The position numbers were made by a program, and so were the translations under genes. Positions 23,395-33,055 of a stretch of 42,592 nucleotides of DNA are shown here, in pieces. The notes under the pieces were generated by a model. That model saw nothing but the letters and a program-made list of their open reading frames with translations, made no database searches and was not told the DNA's origin. The first letter of the stretch is position 1. Each line of letters opens with the position of its first letter. Origin of the DNA: JBKCHH01 sp046302855 (GTDB lineage Bacteria; Pseudomonadota; Alphaproteobacteria; Rickettsiales; UBA8987); the NCBI GenBank assembly GCA_046302855.1, contig JBKCHH010000062.1, forward strand, positions 1 to 42,592, written 5' to 3'.

Positions 23395-24636
23395 CTAAAT
23401 CGGCTGATGGGGGGCGTAAAAAACCTCCCGCAATTCCCCAATCTTATAATCACCTGCACTTAAAGGAATGTCTAGAAACTGTTCGCTTCTGCCAATGGAA
23501 ATGTTTTCTACTATTACCTTTTGCCGGCTACCAATTACCTTTTTTCTTAAATCCTCAACCTTTTCTTTACCCTTATTGATTAAAATATTTGCCCGCTCTT
23601 TTCTAATGTTTTTGGGAATTTGCCTTTCTAGCGGTATTTTGCTAGCTGGCGTGCCTTCCCTTTCTGAATAGGGGAAAACATGCAGATAGGTTAAACTTGC
23701 TTCGTCTATTATTTTTAATGAATTTTCAAATGCCTTTTCGCTCTCGGTGGGAAAGCCCGCAATAATATCTGCCCCAAAAACCATATCATGGCGAAGCTCC
23801 TTAGCTTTTTGGCAAAATTCTATAACTTGGTTTCTATTATGCCTTCTTTTCATTCTTTTTAGAATTAAATCATCACCCGCCTGCAGGCTTAAATGCAGGT
23901 GGGGCATAAGGCGAGGCTCATTTTTTATTAGGCTAAAAAAATCATTATCCAGTTCCGCCACATCTATGGAAGAAAGCCTAAGGCGGGGGAGTTCTGGAAC
24001 GGCAGCAAACAACCTTTTTAGCATTTGGCTTAAGGTAGTTTTTGTGGGCAAATCTAGCCCATAATCGGTAATATCCACCCCTGTTAGCACCACTTCGCTG
24101 TAGCCTTGCTCCACAAGTAGCTTAATCTGCTGGATAATTTGAGGCAAGGGAACACTTCTTGAATTTCCCCGTGCGAATGGAATTATGCAAAAGGTGCATC
24201 TATGATTGCAACCATTTTGCACCTGAACAAAGGCTCTTGCCTTATTTTCAAAGCCAGAAATTAAATGCAGGGCAGTTTCTTTTACCGCCATAATATCATT
24301 TACCAGCACCTTTTCAGTATTTTCTTGAAAGAGCGAATTGTATGACTCTTCTTTAAACTTTTCTTCATTGCCAATTACTAAATCTACCTCTGCTAAACCT
24401 TCATACTGTTTAGGGTTAATTTGTGCAGAGCATCCCGTTACCACAATTTTTTTGTTTGGATTTGCCCTTCTAAATTTTCTAATTGATTGCTTTGCCTTGT
24501 TTTCCGCCTCTTTAGTAACGGCGCAGGTGTTGAATATTATAAAATCATCCACCCCTTTACCTTCCAGCTTATTTTTTATCACCTCTGATTCATAAGAATT
24601 TAGGCGACAGCCAAAGGTAATTATTTGATTAGCCAT
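23395..24636 (-). CDS. mtaB: tRNA t6A37 methylthiotransferase MtaB
   Basis: A 413-residue radical-SAM enzyme that converts t6A37 to ms2t6A in tRNAs reading ANN codons. The N-terminal MTTase domain has cluster cysteines Cys10 (FGCRLN), Cys38 (NTCAVT) and Cys69 (VTGCSAQ). The radical SAM motif CNHRCTFC is at 143-150, followed by IPFARGNSRS and GVDITDYG. GCRLN rather than GCQMN favours MtaB over MiaB. It is the last gene of clpX-trcR-mtaB, 16 nt after trcR. Confidence 0.93.
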   Translation of the reverse strand: MANQIITFGCRLNSYESEVIKNKLEGKGVDDFIIFNTCAVTKEAENKAKQSIRKFRRANPNKKIVVTGCSAQINPKQYEGLAEVDLVIGNEEKFKEESYNSLFQENTEKVLVNDIMAVKETALHLISGFENKARAFVQVQNGCNHRCTFCIIPFARGNSRSVPLPQIIQQIKLLVEQGYSEVVLTGVDITDYGLDLPTKTTLSQMLKRLFAAVPELPRLRLSSIDVAELDNDFFSLIKNEPRLMPHLHLSLQAGDDLILKRMKRRHNRNQVIEFCQKAKELRHDMVFGADIIAGFPTESEKAFENSLKIIDEASLTYLHVFPYSEREGTPASKIPLERQIPKNIRKERANILINKGKEKVEDLRKKVIGSRQKVIVENISIGRSEQFLDIPLSAGDYKIGELREVFYAPHQPI

Positions 24637-24652
24637 TACTTTTAGTTAGCCC

Positions 24653-25186
24653 CTAAGCAGTTTTTTCTTCCCTATATTTTGCTAGCACCTTTTCAAGGTC
24701 TGTTTGCGTGCAAAGCCCTAGTAGAACAGGGTCTCTTGGTTTTATATTTTTAATATTCCAATGTTCTCTATCCTTTACCGCTTGAATGGTTTTTTTAGTA
24801 GTGCCAATTAACCTAATTATTTGTGATTCTGTAACCTTGGGATGATTTTTTTCAAACCACATTACTGCATCTGGCTTATCATTCCTTCTGGCTATGGGCG
24901 TATATTTGGAAGATTTCTTTTTTTGCTCTTTAATATAATTAATAAAATCACTAGCTAGTTCTAGCTTGTGGTTTGGGTTTTTCATTGCCGCATCTAATTC
25001 TTCTTTTAGCACTATTCCTTTTTGAATAGGGTCTTCTGGAATCATATTGGTTGCAACTTCACCATCTGCAATTGATTTAATTTCTAGCTCATGCAGGCCA
25101 CAAAATTCAGCAATCTGCTTAAAAGTAAGGGTGGTATTATCTACTAGCCAAAGGGCGGTAGCCTTTTTCATTATTGGTAAGGTCAT
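24653..25186 (-). CDS. trcR: TrcR-type cell-cycle transcriptional regulator (DUF1013)
   Basis: A 177-residue protein almost restricted to Alphaproteobacteria. The start MTLPIMKKATALWLVDNTTL and the FKQIAEFCGLHELEIKSIADGE helix-turn-helix-like segment are family hallmarks. A second similar segment (ESQIIRLIGTTKKTIQAVKDR) lies in the C-terminal half, followed by NIKPRDPVLLGLCTQ. In Rhodobacter and Caulobacter relatives it binds RNA polymerase and affects cell-cycle genes. It sits between clpX and mtaB in one transcription unit. Confidence 0.9.
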   Translation of the reverse strand: MTLPIMKKATALWLVDNTTLTFKQIAEFCGLHELEIKSIADGEVATNMIPEDPIQKGIVLKEELDAAMKNPNHKLELASDFINYIKEQKKKSSKYTPIARRNDKPDAVMWFEKNHPKVTESQIIRLIGTTKKTIQAVKDREHWNIKNIKPRDPVLLGLCTQTDLEKVLAKYREEKTA

Positions 25187-25264
25187 ATTTCTTATCTCGC
25201 TTCTTAAATGGTTTGGAGTTTACTAATATCAGATGCTTAAATAATCAAGGATAAACTAAAAAAA

Positions 25265-26632
25265 CTACTTACCCTTGCCGGCTACTTTCTTTTGAGGGGA
25301 GGATTCTTCTTTAGCGGAATTATACTCTAGTAATGGTTGCGAAGAACCCTTCACCACGCCATCGTTAATATTCACTGATTTTAGATTTTTAATTTCTGGC
25401 AAATCGAACATTAAATCCCGTAGCATATTTTCTATTATGGAGCGAAGACCGCGCGCCCCAGTTTTTTTCTTGATTGCCTTTTTGGCAATTTCAGTAAGGG
25501 CGGTTTTGTTGAAGTTTAAATCCACCCCCTCCATTGAAAATAGCTTTTGATATTGTTTTACTAGAGCATTTTTTGGCTCAGTTAAAATTTGCGTTAGGGC
25601 AGATTCGTCTAAATCATCCAACACCGCCAAAACTGGCAACCTGCCAATGAATTCTGGAATCATGCCAAACCTTATTAAATCTTCCTGCTCCATTTTGCGG
25701 AAAATTTCGCCGGCATTCATTTTTTCTTCCTTTTTTATATCCACGCCAAAGCCAATGCCACCACCCTGCACCCTTCTCTCGATAATTTTTTCTAGCCCTG
25801 CAAAAGCACCGCCACAAATAAATAGAATGTTAGAAGTATCAACCTGTAAGAACTCTTGCTGTGGGTGCTTTCTGCCCCCTTGTGGTGGAACATGGGCAAC
25901 CGTTCCTTCAATTAATTTTAGCAAGGCCTGCTGAACGCCTTCACCTGATACATCCCTTGTAATAGATGGGTTTTCAGACTTTCTGGCGATTTTATCTATT
26001 TCGTCTATATAAATTATGCCCTTTTCTGCCTCTTCCACATTATAATCTGCCGATTGCAGTAGGCGAAGGATTATATTTTCCACATCTTCACCCACATAGC
26101 CAGCTTCAGTTAGGGTGGTGGCATCTGCCACGGCAAAGGGAACATTTAGAATTCTTGCTAAGGTTTCAGCTAGAAGTGTTTTTCCGCAACCAGTTGGGCC
26201 AATTAGTAAAATATTTGATTTTGAAATTTCAACATCTTCCGTTTTTTTAAGTTGCAGAATTCTTTTATAATGGTTGTGAACTGCCACGGCTAGAACTTTT
26301 TTAGCCTCTTTTTGCCCTATAACATACTGTTCTAAAACGGTAAATATTTCTCTTGGGGTTGGAACCTCATCGAAGCCATCCACTGCAAGTGGCGCCCTGT
26401 TTTCTTCTACAATAATATCAAGACAAAGCTCAACACATTCATTACAGATATAAACATTAGGTCCAGCAATTAGCTTTTTTACCTCATGTTGTGATTTGCC
26501 ACAAAATGAGCAGTGAAGTTCTTCGCCGCCGCCAGCACCGCCGCCCCCAGTATTACTAGTTATTAGCTTATCTACCTTTGCCCCTTTAGAGGTAGCTTTT
26601 TTGCTATCTTTTGTATCTTTTTTATCTACCAT
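25265..26632 (-). CDS. clpX: ATP-dependent Clp protease ATPase subunit ClpX
   Basis: A 455-residue AAA+ unfoldase that feeds substrates to ClpP. The zinc-binding domain has Cys41, Cys44, Cys63 and Cys66 (CSFC...CNEC). Walker A GPTGCGKT is at 145-152, followed by IIYIDEIDKIA and the RDVSGEGVQQALLKLIEGT region. Before the zinc finger is a Lys-rich then Gly-rich extension of about 38 residues, longer than usual, and the Lys-rich C-terminal tail is also extended. The usual neighbours clpP and lon are absent. Confidence 0.97.
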   Translation of the reverse strand: MVDKKDTKDSKKATSKGAKVDKLITSNTGGGGAGGGEELHCSFCGKSQHEVKKLIAGPNVYICNECVELCLDIIVEENRAPLAVDGFDEVPTPREIFTVLEQYVIGQKEAKKVLAVAVHNHYKRILQLKKTEDVEISKSNILLIGPTGCGKTLLAETLARILNVPFAVADATTLTEAGYVGEDVENIILRLLQSADYNVEEAEKGIIYIDEIDKIARKSENPSITRDVSGEGVQQALLKLIEGTVAHVPPQGGRKHPQQEFLQVDTSNILFICGGAFAGLEKIIERRVQGGGIGFGVDIKKEEKMNAGEIFRKMEQEDLIRFGMIPEFIGRLPVLAVLDDLDESALTQILTEPKNALVKQYQKLFSMEGVDLNFNKTALTEIAKKAIKKKTGARGLRSIIENMLRDLMFDLPEIKNLKSVNINDGVVKGSSQPLLEYNSAKEESSPQKKVAGKGK

Positions 26633-26740
26633 CTTCTTATTTTTGAATGTAGTTTAAACCAATTAGCTTAACAAATAATTAATTGAATGAAACTTTTGCT
26701 TAGTCAAGCTATATTTAATTTTTTAGGAGCTTGAGTTTTA

Positions 26741-26769
26741 TTTACAAATTATTTTTCATTCAATATAAG
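26741..26769 (+). promoter_or_regulatory. Promoter of pgk
   Basis: TTTACA (26741-26746), 17-bp spacer, TATAAG (26764-26769). The predicted transcription start lies about 11 nt before the GTG codon at 26787, so the leader is extremely short and has no Shine-Dalgarno sequence. Confidence 0.55.
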
Positions 26770-26786
26770 AATGCAAAAAAATTACA

Positions 26787-27992
26787 GTGAACAAAACTAC
26801 TCTACCAACAATTTCGCAACTAACAAACCTTAAAGGAAAAAAGGTTTTGCTTAGGGTTGATTTAAATTTGCCTATGGTGGATGGCAAAATTTCAGATGAT
26901 ACCCGCCTGCTTCGTGTTATGCCAACAATTAAGTTTTTGCTTGAAAAGGGGGCGATTGTTATTTTGCTTTCGCACTTTGGCAGGCCAAAAAATGTATATG
27001 ACCCCTCCCTTTCCCTTGCTCCAATTGCAGATGTAATTTCTTCTCACTTAAAAGAAAAGGTGTATTTCGGGGTGGATGTAATTGGGCTAGAGGTGGCAAA
27101 CAAGGTGGCGTCCCTTAAGGCGGGAGAAATAATTTTGCTAGAGAATTTGCGTTTTCACAAACAAGAAGAAGCAAACGATAAAAACTTCGCTAAAGAAATA
27201 GCTGGCTTGGGGGATATTTATGTAAACGAAGCCTTTTCTTGTTCTCACCGTAAACATGCCTCTATTTATGCGTTGGCACAGCTGCTCCCTAGTTATGCTG
27301 GCTTTTCTTTTGCTAACGAAATTAAATATTTGGAAATTCTAACCAAAAACCCGCATAAACCCTTTGCAGGCATTGTTGGCGGGGCTAAGGTTTCAAGCAA
27401 GATAGAGGTTTTATATTCCCTACTTGATAAGGTGGATGCCTTGTTTATTGGTGGTGGCATGGCAAATACCTTTTTATTGGCGGAAGGGCATCAGCTTGGA
27501 AAATCTTTGGTGGAGAAAGACTATATTCAAGAGGCGAAAAAAATTCTAAAAAAAGCAAATGTTTTGGGCAAAAAAATTTATCTTCCAATAGATGCTGTGG
27601 TGGCAAAAGAATTTAAGCAAAGCCCTGAAACAGAAATAAAGGCAATTGATAGGGTAGGGGCGGATGAGATGATTTTAGATATCGGCATAAAAACAACTCA
27701 GTATTGGCTAAGTGACTTAGAAAAGTTCAAAACCGTTTTTTGGAATGGGCCAGTTGGTGCTTTTGAGAAATCTCCCTTCGATAACGGCACCATTAGCCTT
27801 ATTAGAAAAATAGTTTCTTTAACTGCGGATGCCGAACTTATTTCTATTGCAGGGGGTGGGGATATTTTATCTGCCATAGCTAAATCTGGGCATCAAAATA
27901 ACTTCACCTATATTTCTACTGCAGGTGGGGCTTTTTTAGAGTGGCTAGAGGGCAAAACCTTGCCCGGCGTTGAGGTTTTAAATTCAATCTAG
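26787..27992 (+). CDS. pgk: Phosphoglycerate kinase
   Basis: A 401-residue glycolytic or gluconeogenic enzyme that moves phosphate between 1,3-bisphosphoglycerate and ADP. The N-domain shows KVLLRVDLNLP, LSHFGRP and the basic triphosphate-site residues; the C-domain has VGGAKVSSKI, NGPVGAFE and a Gly-rich C-terminal GGGDILSAI...TAGGAFLEWLEG. The start is GTG at 26787; an ATG 16 nt upstream is out of frame. Its presence shows at least part of lower glycolysis, which Rickettsia proper has lost. htpG follows 57 nt later. Confidence 0.97.
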   Translation: MNKTTLPTISQLTNLKGKKVLLRVDLNLPMVDGKISDDTRLLRVMPTIKFLLEKGAIVILLSHFGRPKNVYDPSLSLAPIADVISSHLKEKVYFGVDVIGLEVANKVASLKAGEIILLENLRFHKQEEANDKNFAKEIAGLGDIYVNEAFSCSHRKHASIYALAQLLPSYAGFSFANEIKYLEILTKNPHKPFAGIVGGAKVSSKIEVLYSLLDKVDALFIGGGMANTFLLAEGHQLGKSLVEKDYIQEAKKILKKANVLGKKIYLPIDAVVAKEFKQSPETEIKAIDRVGADEMILDIGIKTTQYWLSDLEKFKTVFWNGPVGAFEKSPFDNGTISLIRKIVSLTADAELISIAGGGDILSAIAKSGHQNNFTYISTAGGAFLEWLEGKTLPGVEVLNSI

Positions 27993-28049
27993 CCCCTTGA
28001 ACCTATATTTTTTCTACCTAGGTATGGGTAAAATTAATAATCAAAAACT

Positions 28050-29927
28050 ATGAGTAAAAATCACAAGCCAGAATCGCATAAGTTCGATGCCGAAGTTAGC
28101 AAGGTATTTAAGCTAGTTATCCACTCTATTTATCAAAACAAAGAAATTTTTTTAAGGGAGCTTATTTCAAATGCGTCTGATGCCTGCGATAAATTAAAAT
28201 TCCTAAGCCTTAAAGATAATGCTATTTTACAAAATGATAAGGATTTAAAAATAAGCATAACCCCCAATGAAAAGGAAGGAACCCTTACCATTGAAGATAA
28301 TGGTTTGGGGATGACCAAGGCAGAGCTTATTGAAAATCTAGGCACTATTGCCAGAAGTGGCACGCAAAAGTTTTTAGAGGAATTTTCAAAAGCAAAAAAG
28401 GCAGATACGCAATTAATTGGTCAATTTGGCGTGGGTTTTTATTCTAGCTTTATGGTGGCAGATGAGGTGACGGTTTTTTCAAAATCTTATAAAGATGGCG
28501 AAAGTGCCTATAAGTGGCACTCAACTGGCGATGATGGCTTTGAAATTGAACCAGCTACAGAGTTTCAATCAAGGGGCACCAAAATTATTCTAAAAATAAA
28601 AAAGGAAGAGCAGGCAATACTTTCCCCTTGGAAAATTAGGAATGTAATAAAAACCTACTCTAACTTTACCGCCTTCCCCATTATTCTGCATGGCGAAAAT
28701 AACGAAATAGAGCAGATAAATGAAGCAAACGCCCTATGGCTAAGGGATAAAAAAGATGTCGAGGCTGAAACTTACGAAAACTTTTATAAGTCAATTAGCC
28801 ATTTAGGGGGCGATAAGCCTTGGCTAACCCTGCACAATAAGGCAGAAGGCAATTTGCAGTATATAAATTTGCTATTTATTCCCTCTTCAAAACCCTTCGA
28901 TTTATATCATCCAGATAGGCAAACCAGAGTTAAGCTATTTATCAAAAGAACCTTTATTGCTGAAACTGGGCTAGAGCTTATTCCGCAGTATTTGCGTTTT
29001 TTAAGAGGCATAATAGATTCCGAAGACTTGCCCCTTAACATTAGTCGCGAAACCATCCAAAACAACCCTGTATTAGCAAAAATTAAAAGTTCAATTACCA
29101 AAAAGGTTTTAAGTGAGCTTAGAAAAAAACTTGAAAAAGATAGAGCCGACTATCTGCAATTCTGGAATAATTTTGGTGGCGTTTTAAAAGAAGGTCTGTG
29201 CGATTTTCTAGAGGGGCAACAGAAGGATGATATTCTTAACGCCTGCCTATTTCACTCCAATTTAAAAAATGAACTTATCACCTTAAAGGAATATAAAGAT
29301 AACTTAAAAGATGATCAAAAAGAAATATTTTACTTAATTAGTGATTCTTTAGAAAAGGCAAAAACCTCACCACAAATAGAGGGTTTTACGGCTAAGGGTA
29401 TTGAGGTGCTACTTTTAGTTGATAATGTTGACCAGTTCTGGACCAATGTGGTAAATGAATATGGGGATTTAAAATTGGCATCTGTTACCAAATCTTCTTC
29501 CGATGATTTTATTGAAAATCAAAACAAAAATGAAGATAAAGACGACACTATAAACACCGCCAAGCTAGTTGAATTCATTAAACAAACCTTAAAAGATAAG
29601 GTTAAAGATGTGGTTATAACCCACAAACTCACTTCAACCCCAGCCGTTTTAGCTATTGGCGATAGTGGTATGGATATTAGGTTTGAGCGGTTTTTGGTGG
29701 AAAACAAACAGCTAAAAGAATCATCTAAAAAAATTTTTGAAATTAACCCAAACCACAAGATTATCAAAAACTTAAGCGAAACTTTTGAGAGCAATCTGGC
29801 AAGAAGCAAAGATATTATCCATCTATTATTCGACCAAGCAAATATTCTAGAGGGCGAACCAATAGAAGATACCGCCGGCTTTGTAAAAAGAATGAATGGC
29901 TTGGTTGAGAGCTTTTTAGGGGGTTAA
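28050..29927 (+). CDS. htpG: Chaperone HtpG (bacterial Hsp90)
   Basis: A 625-residue cytosolic chaperone. The GHKL ATPase domain carries ELISNASDACDKLKF, DNGLGMTKAEL, GTIARSGT and GQFGVGFYSSFMVAD. The middle domain includes the catalytic-loop segment LPLNISRETIQNNP, and the C-terminal dimerisation domain ends near VKRMNGLVESFLGG. Length and motifs are complete. It follows pgk in the same direction. Confidence 0.97.
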   Translation: MSKNHKPESHKFDAEVSKVFKLVIHSIYQNKEIFLRELISNASDACDKLKFLSLKDNAILQNDKDLKISITPNEKEGTLTIEDNGLGMTKAELIENLGTIARSGTQKFLEEFSKAKKADTQLIGQFGVGFYSSFMVADEVTVFSKSYKDGESAYKWHSTGDDGFEIEPATEFQSRGTKIILKIKKEEQAILSPWKIRNVIKTYSNFTAFPIILHGENNEIEQINEANALWLRDKKDVEAETYENFYKSISHLGGDKPWLTLHNKAEGNLQYINLLFIPSSKPFDLYHPDRQTRVKLFIKRTFIAETGLELIPQYLRFLRGIIDSEDLPLNISRETIQNNPVLAKIKSSITKKVLSELRKKLEKDRADYLQFWNNFGGVLKEGLCDFLEGQQKDDILNACLFHSNLKNELITLKEYKDNLKDDQKEIFYLISDSLEKAKTSPQIEGFTAKGIEVLLLVDNVDQFWTNVVNEYGDLKLASVTKSSSDDFIENQNKNEDKDDTINTAKLVEFIKQTLKDKVKDVVITHKLTSTPAVLAIGDSGMDIRFERFLVENKQLKESSKKIFEINPNHKIIKNLSETFESNLARSKDIIHLLFDQANILEGEPIEDTAGFVKRMNGLVESFLGG

Positions 29928-30065
29928 GAGATAAGGTATTTTATTCTTCTAAGCTCAAGTGCACAAGCACCTAAGGCAAAAAGATGGAATTAGAATTTTT
30001 ACCCCATATTTCTTAATGACAAATAAAAAAAAATCTCTTAACTCACAGGCTAAAAAATAAAAACT

Positions 30066-31154
30066 ATGTTGTATAATTTACTCTCGCCACTCTCAGCAGA
30101 ATATAGTGCCTTTAACCTGTTTAACTACCTAACATTTAGAAGTATCTGTGCCATTTTCACCTCTTTTTTACTCTGCCTTATTTTTGGTAATAGAACTATT
30201 AATTGGCTAAAATCTTTGCAGAAAAAGGGGCAACCTATTAGGAGTGATGGTCCAGCTTCGCACCTTATAACAAAAGTTGGAACTCCAACTATGGGGGGGT
30301 TAATGATTATAGCCTCAGCTATAGTTTCTGGCATATTATGGAGTGATATGACCAACGCCTATGTATGGCTTGGAATATTTGTTCTAGCTGGTTTTGGCCT
30401 AATTGGTTTTATTGATGATTATAAAAAACTAAAGAAATTTTCCTCACAAGGTTTAAGGGGAAAAAAGAAACTTTTTTTACAAGCATCAGTTGCTTTTTTT
30501 ACGGTGTTTTTAATAGGCTACCTTGATAAATCAAGCTATCCAACCCATATAGCCCTGCCTTTTTTTAAGGATGTTTTTTTAAATATTGGCTATTTCTATC
30601 TTGTGTTTGCAACTTTCGTAATGGTGGGTAGTTCTAATGCGGTAAACTTAACTGATGGCTTAGATGGGCTAGCAATCTTCCCCGTAATGATGGCGGTTGC
30701 CTGCTTTGCCATAATTACTTATCTAGTGGGCAATATAAAATTCGCTGAATATTTGCATATTGTGCATGTAAGTGGATCTGGCGAACTAGTAATTTTATGT
30801 ATGGCGATAATTGGTGCGGGGCTTGGCTTTTTGTGGTTCAACGCACCACCAGCGCAGGTGTTTATGGGTGATGTTGGCTCGCTAGCATTGGGTGGCTTTT
30901 TAGGATTCTTAGCAATAATAACTAAGCACGAAATAGTTTTGGCAATAGTGGGCGGTATTTTTGTTATTGAAACCCTATCCGTTATGATTCAAGTTTTTTA
31001 CTACAAAAGAACAGGCAAAAGAGTGTTTTTAATGGCACCCATTCACCATCATTTTGAAAAACTGGGGTGGAGCGAGCCAAAAATTGTAATTCGCTTCTGG
31101 ATTATATCAATTATATTTGCTTTAATAGGGCTTGCCACCTTAAAGATAAGATGA
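30066..31154 (+). CDS. mraY: Phospho-MurNAc-pentapeptide transferase MraY
   Basis: A 362-residue polytopic membrane enzyme (about ten helices) that makes lipid I from UDP-MurNAc-pentapeptide and undecaprenyl phosphate. Key motifs are GTPTMGG, the Asp-rich FIDDYKK, NAVNLTDGLDGLA, FMGDVGSLALGG and MAPIHHHFE. The gene overlaps murD by ATGA. murF, which often comes before it, is absent, so the dcw cluster is broken into pieces. Confidence 0.97.
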   Translation: MLYNLLSPLSAEYSAFNLFNYLTFRSICAIFTSFLLCLIFGNRTINWLKSLQKKGQPIRSDGPASHLITKVGTPTMGGLMIIASAIVSGILWSDMTNAYVWLGIFVLAGFGLIGFIDDYKKLKKFSSQGLRGKKKLFLQASVAFFTVFLIGYLDKSSYPTHIALPFFKDVFLNIGYFYLVFATFVMVGSSNAVNLTDGLDGLAIFPVMMAVACFAIITYLVGNIKFAEYLHIVHVSGSGELVILCMAIIGAGLGFLWFNAPPAQVFMGDVGSLALGGFLGFLAIITKHEIVLAIVGGIFVIETLSVMIQVFYYKRTGKRVFLMAPIHHHFEKLGWSEPKIVIRFWIISIIFALIGLATLKIR

Positions 31155-32644
31155 ATTTAGAGATTATCCAACAAATACTTTCACCACTTAAGGGAAAAAA
31201 AATTGCCCTCTTTTCTCTTGGAAAAAGCGGTTTTGGCATTTTAAAGCTCCTTTCCTTAATAGACTGCGAAATATACGCTTGGGATGATGATAAGGATACA
31301 AGAGAAACCGCCCTTTTACAATATAGCGAAAAAAGGCTTAGTATTGTAAAGCCAGAGTTTTTCCAATTTGCAGAGCTGGATTTTTTTATTATTAGCCCCG
31401 GCATTAATTTAAGAGCAGAAAAATTTTCGCTTCTAAACAAAAAAATAGCAGAAAATAAGCTAGAGGTAATTAATGATATTCAGCTATTCTTAAGGATTTT
31501 TTCTAGTGTGATAAAAATAGGGATAACTGGCACTAATGGCAAATCTACCACCACCGCCCTTATTCATCATATTCTAAAAGATTTAGATTTTGATGCCTAT
31601 ATAGGTGGCAACTACGGCATTGCTATTGGTGAAGTAGCTTATGATATAATTACCAATTTAAAAAACCTTAAAGAGCTAAAAGAAAAAATTGTTGTGATTG
31701 AAATTTCGTCTTACCAACTAGATAGTTTTAACCCTAATGTTTTGGCGGAAAAATTAGATCTTGCCGTTTTAACCAACATCACTAAAGATCACATAGATAG
31801 GCATGGTAGTTTCGAAAACTATATTTTAGCAAAGGAGAAAATCTTTCAAAATCAAGGTAAAGAAGATTTTGCTATATTATGTGTAGATGATGAGCAAAGT
31901 AATAAGGTTTTCAATAGATTAGATAATATTATTAAAGTGCCAGTTTCTTCTGAAAAACCGCAACAAAACGGTTTTTTAGTAAAGGATGGCAAAATTTTTT
32001 ATGATGAAAAAACAATAGAGCTTGGTGTTTTAGAAAAAATACCAGGTGATCACAATAGAAAAAATATTGCTTGTAGCTTTGCTGCCGTTCATTTGCTGGT
32101 TCATTCTAAGAAAATAAAACACATAAAAAAATCTTTTAATAGGGTAGGGGCGGAAATTATAAAATCTATCCAGAGCTTTTCTGGCTTACCGCACAGAATG
32201 GAGATAGTGGCTAATTTTCACGGCATTAAATTTGTGAACGATAGTAAGGCAACTAATGACCTATCAACAAAACAAGCCCTTGCCTCATTTGATAATATTG
32301 TATGGCTGGCGGGTGGAATTTCTAAAGAGGGGGGTATAGAGGTGTTAAAACCATATGCTAATAAAATTAGGGCAGTAATTTTGTATGGCAGAGATAAAAA
32401 CATCTTTTTAAATCAAATAAATAACTGGCAAACCGGAACAAAAATATTAATTGCTGAAACCTTCGAGCAGGCATTTAAACTAGCGGTATCACAGGCAAAT
32501 TTGCTGGTAAATGAAGGCAATATTCATCCAGTGGTTTTACTTTCCCCTGCCTGTGCTTCCTTCGATATGTTCAAAAATTTTGAACAAAGGGGTGATTATT
32601 TTGTAAGGTTAGTAAAGGAATTTAAGAAGCTAGGCTATGCTTAG
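31151..32644 (+). CDS. murD: UDP-MurNAc-L-Ala:D-Glu ligase MurD
   Basis: A cytoplasmic Mur ligase of 497 residues adding D-glutamate to UDP-MurNAc-L-alanine. The ATG at 31151 overlaps the mraY stop; longer in-frame extensions lie inside mraY and are unlikely. The ligase P-loop is GITGTNGKSTTTAL, then EISSYQLD, NITKDHIDRHG, SFSGLPHRME and VNDSKATN. It is some 40-50 residues longer than common MurD, partly from a basic stretch (HSKKIKHIKKSF...) before the C-terminal domain. Confidence 0.95.
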   Translation: MNLEIIQQILSPLKGKKIALFSLGKSGFGILKLLSLIDCEIYAWDDDKDTRETALLQYSEKRLSIVKPEFFQFAELDFFIISPGINLRAEKFSLLNKKIAENKLEVINDIQLFLRIFSSVIKIGITGTNGKSTTTALIHHILKDLDFDAYIGGNYGIAIGEVAYDIITNLKNLKELKEKIVVIEISSYQLDSFNPNVLAEKLDLAVLTNITKDHIDRHGSFENYILAKEKIFQNQGKEDFAILCVDDEQSNKVFNRLDNIIKVPVSSEKPQQNGFLVKDGKIFYDEKTIELGVLEKIPGDHNRKNIACSFAAVHLLVHSKKIKHIKKSFNRVGAEIIKSIQSFSGLPHRMEIVANFHGIKFVNDSKATNDLSTKQALASFDNIVWLAGGISKEGGIEVLKPYANKIRAVILYGRDKNIFLNQINNWQTGTKILIAETFEQAFKLAVSQANLLVNEGNIHPVVLLSPACASFDMFKNFEQRGDYFVRLVKEFKKLGYA

Positions 32645-32657
32645 GTTTTAAAACACT

Positions 32658-32975
32658 CTACCCCTTTTCTTTACCCACTTGAATATCGTAGTTTTTTATG
32701 CCCATGCGGCGTTCTAGCTCTGCCATTACCTCTTCTACGGCTACATCCCTATCTTTCCATAAAAGGGAAAGGTGGAATAATAAATCGGCACTTTCGTAGA
32801 TTACTTGGTTTTTATCTTCCGCTAAATAGGCAACTGTTACTTCCACCGCCTCTTCGCCAAACTTTTGAGCAATTTTATTCCGCCCCTTTTTAAAGGTTTT
32901 TACCACATAAGAATCTTTAGGATTGCTTTGCAACCTTTCTTCAATAATTTCTCTTAGCTTTATTAGGGTTAGCAT
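32658..32975 (-). CDS. hisE: Phosphoribosyl-ATP pyrophosphohydrolase HisE
   Basis: A 105-residue all-alpha NTP pyrophosphatase of the MazG/HisE type. KFGEEAVEVTVAYL and YESADLLFHLSLLW provide the two acidic Mg-binding helices. HisE carries out the second step of histidine synthesis. The match is closer to HisE than to MazG, with a typical C-terminal VMAELERRMG. No other histidine gene lies in the window, so the enzyme may be part of a scattered pathway or a retained orphan with a housekeeping nucleotide substrate. It is convergent with murD. Confidence 0.85.
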   Translation of the reverse strand: MLTLIKLREIIEERLQSNPKDSYVVKTFKKGRNKIAQKFGEEAVEVTVAYLAEDKNQVIYESADLLFHLSLLWKDRDVAVEEVMAELERRMGIKNYDIQVGKEKG

Positions 32976-33055
32976 TTCGTTTATCTATTATGCTAAAAAA
33001 ATACTATACTTAAAATTCTATTGCAACTATTTGATTTACTAAATAAAAAGACGCT

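Noticed and set aside
26701..26707. TTGACT on the minus strand as the clpX promoter -35
   Set aside because: No acceptable -10 hexamer at a normal distance.
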